A DNA stretch of 64,000 nucleotides. Source: Pezicula radicicola. Taxonomy: Eukaryota; Ascomycota; Leotiomycetes; Helotiales; Dermateaceae. Shown here piece after piece: positions 55,048 to 64,000 of this stretch. The stretch is from NCBI GenBank assembly GCA_003008705.1, contig PDUO01000021.1:126766-190765 (forward strand), written 5' to 3'. The position numbers and the translations under genes were made by a program. The number at the start of each line of letters is the position of its first letter. The stretch's first letter is position 1. The notes beneath the pieces were generated by a model. It ran no database searches, was not told the origin of the DNA, and worked only from the letters and a program-made list of their open reading frames with translations.

Positions 55048-56265
55048 ATGTGCTTTGGAAGCAGTAGCAAAGAAGAAGATCCATCATCATCACATCTCCC
55101 AGCACCTAGAATTGCAACCGAATCATCGAAGAAGCCCCAAAGAAACTCGATCAAGATGCCTCAGCGAGAGACCTATGCGCCACCAAGTGGCCCTCCTCCA
55201 TCTCACCAACAGTCCTACGATGCACCTCCGGGGCCCCCACCATCGCATCAGCAATCCTATGCCTATGAAGCACCACCAGGCCCTCCTCCTTCGCATTTGC
55301 AGTCGGCAGAAGAGTATGCACCACCACCAGGTCCACCACCTAATTTCTATAGCAATGACTACGCCGCGCCTCCACCAGGTCCACCACCATCCCACGATTG
55401 GCAGAGCGCTGTCCCCGATACCTCCCTCCTTCCTCCTCCACCATCGCTCGGAAACCAACGCAGTTCAACAAACAATGCCACAGAGCAGGAGGCAGAGCAA
55501 GGAGAGTCATGGTGTCAGCAGAATCCATTACGCGCGCCCTTAAGCCTCCCATACGATGTCCTACAAGCCCAGGTAGTGCAGGCGCTACAAAGCGGCGATA
55601 TCGGCATCATTAAACCGCGCGCATACAATGGAAGTTTAGAGCGCGCAAGAGCAGGAGTCTGGACTGGGAAGACGAAATCGAATAGTCCCGACTCATGCAT
55701 CACATCAACCATACCTTTGTACTCTGTACAAGCACACTCTCCCCTCACCACGCGGACATCGAAGACGATATACTACGAAGTTAGGATTGCGCGCAACAAC
55801 AGACGGGAGGTCTCGCTGGCATTGGGATTCGCAGCTCCTCCATATCCAACGTTTAGACTTCCCGGATGGCACCGGGGATGTTTGGCTGTACATGGTGATG
55901 ATGGTAGTAAATTCATCAATGATCGCTGGGGTGGGAAAGACTTCACACAGCCATTCCAGGCAGGCCAGACATTAGGGATTGGTATGACCTTCACAGCGAG
56001 GGACGTTAATGCACCGCCTGCATACAGTGATGGACCTTCGAAACCGCAAACATCTGTGCAGACACCAATTGATGTCGAGATTTTCCTCACGAGGGATGGA
56101 AGGAAAGATGGTGGGTGGAATTTACACGAGGAAGGAGATGCGGTTGAGGACCTGCCTGTTACGGGTTTGGAGGGCTTTCATGATTTGTATGCTGCCGTTG
56201 GGACCTTCGAGGCTGTGGACTTTGAGATTGTGTTCAATGAGCGCGAATGGATGTATCATCCGTAA
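55048..56265 (+). CDS. SPRY-domain protein with Pro-rich N-terminal repeats
   Basis: 405 residues from MCFGSSSKEEDPSSSH. I chose the ATG at 55048 because it follows a typical leader, although the frame is open further upstream. Residues ~45-125 contain five copies of an APPGPPPSHQQSY-like unit, probably disordered and able to bind SH3/WW modules. The SPRY domain spans about 235-400: TIYYEVRIARNNRREVSLAL, GFAAPPYPTFRLPGWHRGCL, AVHGDDGSKFINDRWGGKDF, GQTLGIGMTF, then IFLTRDGRKDGGWNL and LYAAVGTFEAVDFEIVFN. Cys2 near the N-terminus is a possible lipidation site. Related fungal SPRY proteins act in endosomal or ubiquitin pathways; the role here is inferred only. Confidence 0.85.
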   Translation: MCFGSSSKEEDPSSSHLPAPRIATESSKKPQRNSIKMPQRETYAPPSGPPPSHQQSYDAPPGPPPSHQQSYAYEAPPGPPPSHLQSAEEYAPPPGPPPNFYSNDYAAPPPGPPPSHDWQSAVPDTSLLPPPPSLGNQRSSTNNATEQEAEQGESWCQQNPLRAPLSLPYDVLQAQVVQALQSGDIGIIKPRAYNGSLERARAGVWTGKTKSNSPDSCITSTIPLYSVQAHSPLTTRTSKTIYYEVRIARNNRREVSLALGFAAPPYPTFRLPGWHRGCLAVHGDDGSKFINDRWGGKDFTQPFQAGQTLGIGMTFTARDVNAPPAYSDGPSKPQTSVQTPIDVEIFLTRDGRKDGGWNLHEEGDAVEDLPVTGLEGFHDLYAAVGTFEAVDFEIVFNEREWMYHP

Positions 56266-59200
56266 GCTGGGCTAGGATGACCATGGGATTGGATCGATTT
56301 CTCTGGGCAGCGGTTGGCGTTCCAGAGAGGGGACGACATGGTGGAGCTTTATGGAGCTCTATGTTCCGTGGCTATGGAGATCATTTCTCTAGTGGATTAA
56401 TTTCCAACTCTTAAACATGCAGTCTCTCTAGTCAGACGTCAAGTATGATAAAGAGTCTATTCACACAGTCTCTATATGAGTAGGTAGTAAGCCCTCGAAT
56501 TGCTACATCAACCGTCAGTTATAAATCCTAGTAGAGGAGTCAAATATAGGATATGAAGGTAGATAGATAGTAATATCTAGAATCCAAATCTTAGTGTAAA
56601 ACAAACTTTATACCCTAATAATGCTTTGCACCAGGTCTTTTCCTTCTATAGCACTACTACCACTTCTTTCTACCAGCTAAGTAGGAGTTGTAAATCTTTA
56701 ACAACCTTTCACTAAATAACCTATTAATTTATTTATGCAGAACACAAGAACTTATAGAAAGAACAGAGATCTAGGAGAGAAGTTAAGAACATTCATTATG
56801 TCGTGTAATACAAATATACAAACCTGGAAAGGATATGTGCGATAAACATAGAGATGCAAATGTCTTGCTGGGTTTTGTTTTTTTTCAATAGGGAATTACT
56901 CTAGCACATTGGTAACACTATTCTAGCTGACAAAAATTAGTACTGTTTGTCGAGGTATGGGGATCCCTAAAAGATTGTTGTTCTGTATACCTTATTGTGT
57001 TAATGTAGGTTTTATACTTGGGGTTTATATTGTGAAAAAGGGTTGTTAGTTCTCTTATTACACAACAAGTACCTAGGGTTAGGGTTGTGGTCGCTGTTTT
57101 ACGAACCCCTGACACCACTACCTCAAGGGAACGACACCCACAAAATCATCCCCGCTTGTAACCTCCATGTTCTTATTCAAGCACTTACAAATGGTGGTTC
57201 TGCCAGATATTAAGGGTACGCCTCCCCCAGAAGTCACCATAGCCATCGATATCATTTGTTTCAGCACCATCCCATTCTCTGTGGCTTGATGCCCACTCAC
57301 GTCTCCTCAACACTAACACATTCCTCTTCTTCGGATAGCATAGGTCAGGCCGTAGATTACCTTAACAGAAACCCATCCTCACATAGTCTAGGCAACATCT
57401 CCTCTGGCTCTCTTGGAGCTCCTTAGATTCAGGCCATGGCTGCGAGCCTGATACTAGCTGTTACTACCTAGTAGACGGCGTACAACGACGTGGCCTATCT
57501 TACGACATACCTCTCCCTACGAGATAAACCTAGTGCCCGAGAGCAGAAGGAGAAGCTTAGTGCAGAGGGGTATAATGTCCTATCCTCGAAGCTTAACGTC
57601 GCTTACACCTTACTCTAGCGAGACACAGACACTACTAAGGAGAATATTAATAGTCTTATAAAAAAAATAGAAGCGGTATATATCGTAAAGTACTATTAAT
57701 CAGGTGAGAGTTCTAATTCTCTTAGTAGTTACTACAGACATATGAAAAAAAGGACACTAAAGACTATACAGCTACTAAGCTAGTACTATATACTGCGAAT
57801 GAGTTTAAGAATAATAAGATAGACCGTACGCGGTATTACACTTCGGGAATTAAGATTTGTGCGTCCGAAAAGGTAGAGGCTTGAATATTATGGGCAGGGT
57901 TGTAGAGGAGATAAGTTGAGTTTGAAATTTTGTACACTACCTAGTTACCTCGTTATAGATAGTTACTAGACTGTGATGTAAATACAAAGACCAGTTGTTA
58001 TAGAGAGACATATCACACCACATAGACTAGCCACTAGTGAGGAAATAGGCATAGACTAGTCGATATAATCGACTGCAACTAATGCGGAATTGGCAGAATG
58101 TGGGTTGCTTTGGTTTCAGAGTAGAAATATTACTTAGCCATCGTTAACATCAAGTTGACTACAAAGTCTCCTTGTCCAATAAAGTCTAATGGCAGCTTGT
58201 AGACTAGTTTTTGCTTATTTAAGAACATTACATCAACTACAACCTTTCTGACAGTAGTTAAGTCGGCGTCTATAGACATGGAATATACTTCACGAATACA
58301 GTCTAAAAACATATCGCTTATCCAGTGATGTTGTAACTGCAACTACTAAATAAATCTATGTAGTTGTACGGACAGACTGTAAGAGGGTTTCTAGCTAGGA
58401 CCGACCCTTATCTGTACGTAAGATTAATCTAGGAGACGCCTTGAGCATGTACAGAGTAGGTGGAGCTTAATTAAACACTGAAAATAGAGTAATCTACATT
58501 TACTACTTATTCATTTGAACCTCCTTGCATTCCAGATATAATATCCAATCCCTTACATAGGTAGTATATCATATACTTCTTAATTAGCTAATACAGTCCT
58601 TTATGTCTATTTTAATACACAGCGTATATAACCCGCAGTTGCTCTACTATTAGCTTTACACTACACCGCCGTAATCTATAGCTTCCTATATCTAGCCTTA
58701 ATATCTCGTAGAAGTAGGTTTACTGGAAGTAGGTATATACGTTACTACTATAATATTATAATAATGTTTTCAAATAAGCTAAGTAAGTACTTACCATTTC
58801 ATCCTCAGAAGGGGGCTAACACTCCTAATCATTAGATTGGTAAGTAATAAGGCGGCTAGTTTAACGGACACGGAGAATCGATAATATATCAATGTCGCAA
58901 AAAGTCGCCATCTCATGTGATTTTTTTTTAAGCACAGTACCTTTCTGTCTGCTTCTAGAAATGTTAGTTATGTTTGATTAAAAGAATTGTTAGGGATTTC
59001 GTAGATTAAGTGCGGTGACACTTTCTTTTTATAAATATAGAACGGGTTTTTGGCTTAGACTTCTAGTTGAGCATGGCATGGTACCAAACTTCCGCACTAG
59101 TGCCTGAGGCCCTTCTTATTTTTTATTTTTTATTTTTTGGCAAATAATAGTCGTCGATTGCGCCAGTGTTACAGAGCTAAATTTTACTCTTCTCTAATGC

Positions 59201-60099
59201 GCGGAGGCTGAAATAAGCTAATTAATAGAAGCAAAAGGCGCCTTAGAAAAAGGGTATCTTATTAAAATGTTCCTAGAAGATCATTGGTCCTAGGAAGAGA
59301 AAGTTCCTGAAAGATCTTAGCTCCTAGTACGGCTCCTTGAAAAAAGATCCTAGGAGATTATTTATCTTTCTAAACCTTTAGAATAGCTAATAACACAATT
59401 TCTAAAGTAATTAAAATTCGATATAAATAATAAATAAAGTTTAACTAGCTGTTAATGCTAAGTTTTAAAGAAGAAGAAAAAAGACGAATTCTTGCTGTTA
59501 AAAATAAATTTATAAAGTTAGCTTAAAATTTTAGTGTCCTACCCTAAGTCCCTAATTAGAGTTTAATATATATTATTCTCTATTTAAACTCTTATTACTT
59601 TTATCTATTATTCTTAGTTAAATAATATAATATATATATATATATTTAAATTTACTAAGACTTACCTCGTTTAGGAAATGAGTAAAATAATAAAATATAT
59701 AAACTTAGTATAATATTTTTTTATTAAATTCTATTAACAAGTATATAAATACCGCCAGTAGAATACAGTGTATCTGTGCGTCTTTTAGTATTAATTAGCG
59801 TAGGGCTGGAACCCCGGTTGTCAAGTGACCATTTCGACCAAAAAAAAATCCCGTTTCGCCTCCACCTCCATATAATTTTTCCTAACCTCATACCGCAAAG
59901 ATACAACTCCCTCAAGGCTAAAGCGTTGCTGTAGGAAGCAGAAGTGCTATTTATCAGTTCACGTACGGTCGATTATTTCCTACCTCGAGCGCAGTAATAG
60001 CAACGCCTAGAACGGATCCCGCTATCTGTCGACCAAAATTCCCTGAGGCGCCTTTTCTTACCTAACTGGGAACAGTCGCAACAACCACATTAAACCAAA
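56266..60099. other. AT-rich, heavily mutated gene-poor region
   Basis: The only coding-like signal is in 57300-57670 (listed separately) and an anonymous minus-strand frame at 58130-58342 without ATG. 59120-59150 holds a TATTTTT repeat and 59620-59650 a TA tract. The general picture is of RIP-type decay of old repeats. Confidence 0.55.
57300..57670 (+). pseudogene. RIP-type decayed coding remnant, unknown family
   Basis: One frame stays readable over about 120 codons (SSTLTHSSSSDSIGQAVDYL, MAASLILAV, TAYNDVAYLTTYLSLRDKPS, EQKEKLSAEGYNVLSSKLNV, TKENINSLIKKIEAVY) and is interrupted only by TAG codons. Each is explained by CAG-to-TAG, a CpA-to-TpA change, as expected from repeat-induced point mutation. 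The family is not recognised; a transposon-associated protein is plausible. Confidence 0.55.
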
Positions 60100-62287
60100 A
60101 TGTCCTCCGAGGCCCTCACCACCATCTCCCTCACCTCTCTTCCACGACTGTCCCAGGGCAAAGTCAGGTATGGGATTTACGTGTCCAAACCTGCCCCTTC
60201 CGCAATGTTTTCCCCAGGTCGGATAAGGAGGATCTGCCATGAGACACCTCTTTACAATGAAGTTCAGGCAATGCTGACATCTGAATATGGCAGGGACCTT
60301 TTCTCCCTCCCGGACAACCGCACACTTCTCTTCGTCACTTCGGGTATGTCCTCCTCTGGAACCACTTCCCGTGTCTTCTCTCAAATTATGAATCTCACGG
60401 TTCCTAGATCGTATAAGCGCATACGATATCATTCTCAAGGTTAGCCATTTTTGACGACTCAAGGGTGCATCCCTTAGTGAATCTAGGGAACGAGCCTTTA
60501 TCCGAGACTCCTAGCAATGGTCTCTTAACCCCAGAAAGTCTCGCATTCGATCCTATATTCTCTAGAGCATTCCTTCCCTAGAGATGCTAACATGCACTAT
60601 GGCAGAATGGCATATCCTCGAAGGGACTTATCTTGACCCTACTATCGGCGAAATGGTTCGAGGTGCTCTCATCCCGGGTTCCAGGCTTGAAGCACCATTT
60701 TCTCAGCCTCACTCCACCGCCAGCACCTGGCATAGTTACTCCTGATGAGCGACGCATGCTCCGTGGGCGCTCGATGACTGTTCGGTATGGCTTCCTAAGT
60801 TGCTATAGCCCCCTTTGCCCATATCTATGGATCATGGCATGGCCTGTTGACACCTAGACTACTTTTCACTACGCACGGTAGTTCAGTGATGATCGCTTTT
60901 AGGGAATGCTAACGATTGAATTTGGTAGTCGTCTAAAAATCTTTCCAATCGAGGCAATCGGCAAGTACCTTATTTTCCCCCCTAACCCCCCTCCCCGCGG
61001 ATTAAATCCTGACTTCCCCTGGCGATACAAGAACATTATCTCAGAAGATAGTCTGACATTCTAGGGGGGCAGTACGCGGCTATGTTACAGGAAGCGCATG
61101 GTTAGAGTTAGTGTCGTCCTGTCTTTAATAGAGGTGGCTACTATCCTTCTAACTTTTTTATACAGGTACAAGAAGAGCCAGACAATTCACGGTATCCCGC
61201 AACCTGCAGGACTCTTGCAGTGCCAGCGACTTTCTCAGCCTATATATACACCATCTACTAAGGCAGAGTTCGGGCAGAAGGATGTTAACATCTCCGTAGC
61301 TCAGGCAAGGGCAATTGTAGGTGATAAGTATGCCTTACGTATCGAGGAATTAGTACTTGCATGCTACAACGCAGGGGTTGCTTACGCAGAAGAACGTGGC
61401 ATACTTATAGTTAGTCCCCTTTTCGCCTGTTATAATTTCTCCTCCTATAGCTAGCTCGTAGGAGCTCTAGATAGGGTGAGGACAGCTTAGCTCAAGTATA
61501 AACCTTTAGTTATTATAGAAGGAAGCCGCTAATAGTATACTCTATAGGCAGATACTAAGTTTGAGGTTGGTTTAGACGAGGAAACCGATGAGATTTACCT
61601 TGTAGACGAGGTTCTTACGTACGTTTCCCCTAAATTCTAACACCTCTATTCCGACTTCAAGTTGGGGGCATAATAGGAGACTCTCTATTGAATATAGCCC
61701 TGAGTTTCTCTGTTTGCTTAAAATACTAATATGCGAACACTAAGGCCCGACTCTTCGCGCTTCTGGAGTAAAGCCGACTACCAAGGTATGTGCTTTTATG
61801 TATAATCTATTCCTCATTCTTTGTTTAGCCTGTTTGCTACAGGGCAGCCTTACCCCCGTAATAGGCACATGTTTACTAGTAAAACTTTTATTGGACATTA
61901 TAGAATCGCTAATATAACTTGTAGTTGGACGTGAGCAAGACTCCTGTATGTACTGCCTATATTACTAGAAGTTAAAGTCTTAATATAGAATACTAATGTA
62001 TAATAGTTGATAAGCAGGTACTTCGAGACTGGTTAACGTTAAATGGTCTGGTATGTACAAGATGTCGACCTCTTAGTAATAACCTAAGGGCTAGGAGAAT
62101 AACCCCCCCACCCCTAGCCTTCTAGACCGACTTTTAATAAGAGACTAACAGCTAAATATAGAAGGGAAAGCCAGACGTGCAGATCCCCCCTGAAGTTGTA
62201 GAGAAGACAAAGGCACGCTATATAGAAGTATTTAAACGGCTCACAGGAAGGACCCTGGAGGAAGCGCTAAATAGCCTAGAGGACTAA
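60100..62287 (+). CDS. ADE1: Phosphoribosylaminoimidazole-succinocarboxamide (SAICAR) synthetase
   Basis: Twelve exons: 60100-60167, 60294-60343, 60408-60439, 60606-60784, 60929-60960, 61073-61106, 61166-61409, 61548-61618, 61745-61785, 61843-61857, 62007-62050, 62165-62287. They total 933 nt and 310 residues, close to the usual ~300. The enzyme joins CAIR and aspartate with ATP in purine synthesis. Spliced motifs in order: LTSLPRLSQGKVRDLF, LLFVTSDRISAYDIIL, LTLLSAKWFEVL, LKIFPIEAIVRGYVTGSAWLEYKKS (in two pieces), PIYTPSTKAEFG, YAEERGILIADTKFEVGLDE, EIYLVDEVLTPDSSRFWSKA, KQVLRDWL, VVEKTKARYIEVFKRLTG. The introns (57-166 bp) mostly carry a CTRAY-like branch site; intron 5 (60961-61072) is GC-AG. 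Exon 10 is only 15 nt and the least certain. The gene is intact although its flanks are decayed. Confidence 0.9.
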
Positions 62288-64000
62288 GGAATAAGGAAAA
62301 GAGGAAAGTAGCTAGGATTTCTAGATTTAGGGAATAGATTAGGAGTTTTCTTACTAGCCGACGTAAATGTGGCTTTAAGGCCTAGATCTTATCTTATGTA
62401 GCTTCAGAAGCAGCCGCTTGCAAGTAACTAAGATTCCTAGCGTTTAAGGGATACCTCGAGCTATTCGGATGCCAGAGTCGGTTTTAACGTAGAAACCAGG
62501 AAACAAAGTAACTAGGGCAGCTTAATAGTAAATTAAAGAAAAGCTATCTACGACTGTTCTCCCCTCCTGTTGGTCTCGACGGTAGATGCTGCCGCTACTA
62601 TTGAAGAACACTCGGCTTCCGAAAAGTAATCCACAATCCGGAGGTTGCCCAGGTTTCTAAGACTTCTAACCCTAACCCGTTGCTTCCGACAGCACCACAC
62701 TTCCCTTGACAGTAGTCACGATGTCTTTTCCTGAGTTATTAACAATTACCATTAACTAACTGTATAAGCAGCAAATGTTTCGTAATGCATCTACCTCAAA
62801 ACCTCTACGAGCGTTTCTAATTGGGACCATACAGGCAGGATTATACATATATCTCCATTCAACTAATAATGGCATTGTCGTATACCGAACTCCAGCCTGC
62901 CCATCGAGGCATCCTATTTGTACCTGCGGAAGGTCGTTTGAGACACTTTCTCAGTCTAGCTGCTTGTTGCCGTCGCTGGAGCTTCACCGTTCAGAACACT
63001 GCAGCGAATTTTGGGGGTATTAGTTGTAGACCCAGTCGCTTCTTAGTACCATCTCGAGAGGTCTTTGTTCGTACCTTTAGCTAGGCCAGATGTGTGCCTA
63101 CCCGACTTGTCCGTTAAAGGGTGGTAGCTCTGATCTGTGGCGACGAGCTTTCAAGAGTGACTGCATCCCCTCTGAGCACTGAGATGGTGGATCCACATAT
63201 GTAGGGACTTACAGAAACTTAGTAGGCGGAGATGTGTCAACACTGAGACCGTCATGGGCGATGAGATTGGAATGTGAATCTCCCGAACTGCTGACTGGTC
63301 GTAGAACTCCAAGATAATATCGGCAGCTTGACTCAATAGAGACTCTATTGAGCATACAGGTAAATTTTCTAGACCTTTGTTAACCACCTCTTTCCATGGG
63401 GTCCATTTTCGATCTTCGAATCTAGTCGGGTTCAACTCATCCTTGGTACGACAAATAAAGTGAATATTTACCTTCTGGAAGTTCCACCGAAGCCAAGAAT
63501 CAAGTCCTTCGGCCTGATGTGATCACACTGCTCACCGCATCGTGTCATTCGTACCAGCTACTTCTTTTTCTCCCAAAAGCTCACTGCCGTCAGATATTAT
63601 GGACGATGTTTGCAAGGCTGTGAGATCGGCACGAAAGTATTTCAACAAGAGGAAGATTGCGGTGGATTTACTGCCGTCTGCTGGATTTCCGACTCCTGAT
63701 ATTACCGTCGAACAATTCACAAGAATGAGCTCGGATTGGCTCGAAAAGTGTGTGCTGGCAGATTCTCCCCAGAAGATGGTCGCCTAGTTTTGGGCAAGGC
63801 TTGACCTCCTCTTCACGAGAATGCAATGCTGAATGATGTCGGCGAGTCTCGGAATCTGGTCGTCCGATAGCTTTTCTCCTACCGTGGAGACAAATCCCTT
63901 ATATCTTCCGTCGAATTCGATGCTACAAAAATCTCGTATGGCAAATGATAGTCAAGCTCGCATAGTCAGTCACAAAGCGGCTTCCGGATTTGTTGGCCCA
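62288..64000. other. Decayed AT-rich region right of ADE1
   Basis: 62290-63080 reads as protein-like text broken by many TAG stops (for example ELQPAHRGILFVPAEGRLRH at about 62890-62950), suggesting RIP-mutated relics. A minus-strand frame at 63151-63435 (RKWTPWKEVVNKGLENLP, ADIILEFYDQSAVREIHIPI) and short frames on both strands at 63532-63787 cannot be assigned to a family. The region runs off the window edge. Confidence 0.4.

Noticed and set aside
57070..57090. Two TTAGGG-type units (TAGGGTTAGGGTTG), and two CCCTAA units near 62670
   Set aside because: Two units each are too few to claim interstitial telomere repeats; chance is likely.
58130..58342. 70-codon minus-strand frame in the RIP-mutated block
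   Set aside because: It starts without ATG and has no recognised homology; left as possible relic text only.
1..64000. CRISPR arrays, operons, bacterial-type terminators
   Set aside because: None is seen, and none is expected in a fungal nuclear sequence.

Overview
The window is nuclear DNA of a filamentous ascomycete. Support comes from fungal-only families (two Zn2Cys6 regulators, a HET-domain protein, a fungal DUF7025/AAA ATPase, a STAND-like protein, an ascomycete laccase ending in DSGV), short GT-AG introns of about 45-90 bp with CTRAY-type branch points, and gene-sparse AT-rich stretches with decayed repeats where stop codons look like CpA-to-TpA (RIP-type) changes. A Leotiomycete/Helotiales genome fits, but this is inference and I cannot name a species.

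Layout. 0-3 kb: a Zn2Cys6 regulator (cut by the left edge) divergent from an MCT-like MFS transporter. 3.4-9.4 kb: a DUF7025-AAA ATPase gene with an apparent frameshift and a STAND-like protein without a P-loop. 10.8-17.8 kb: an AhpC/TSA thioredoxin-like protein, a Tri14-like secreted protein with a frameshift, and a ten-exon LaeA-like methyltransferase. 18.9-20.6 kb: a HET-domain gene. 22.1-25.5 kb: sulfite oxidase and cysteine dioxygenase, divergently transcribed; together they cover two enzymatic steps of cysteine-sulfur oxidation. 27-31.6 kb: a Zn2Cys6 regulator, an unrecognised small ORF and a RING protein. 32-43 kb: a small secreted protein, a laccase, a group of small unknown genes, a zinc-finger-like protein and a secreted CVNH protein. 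45.6-48.1 kb: an ankyrin pseudogene. 48-56 kb: two unknown proteins, an amidase, a small membrane protein and a SPRY-domain protein. 56-64 kb: strongly decayed AT-rich DNA that contains an apparently intact, twelve-exon SAICAR synthetase (ADE1) gene.

Mobile DNA is mostly non-autonomous: a solo LTR with a perfect 5-bp target duplication plus diverged relatives, a 448-bp TA-flanked inverted-repeat element, a 310-bp inverted-repeat element and a ~100-bp palindromic element.

Exon boundaries were set by hand from splice consensus and reading-frame continuity. Models whose summed exons stay in frame from ATG to stop (methyltransferase, laccase, ADE1, CVNH, RING, CDO and others) are the most secure.
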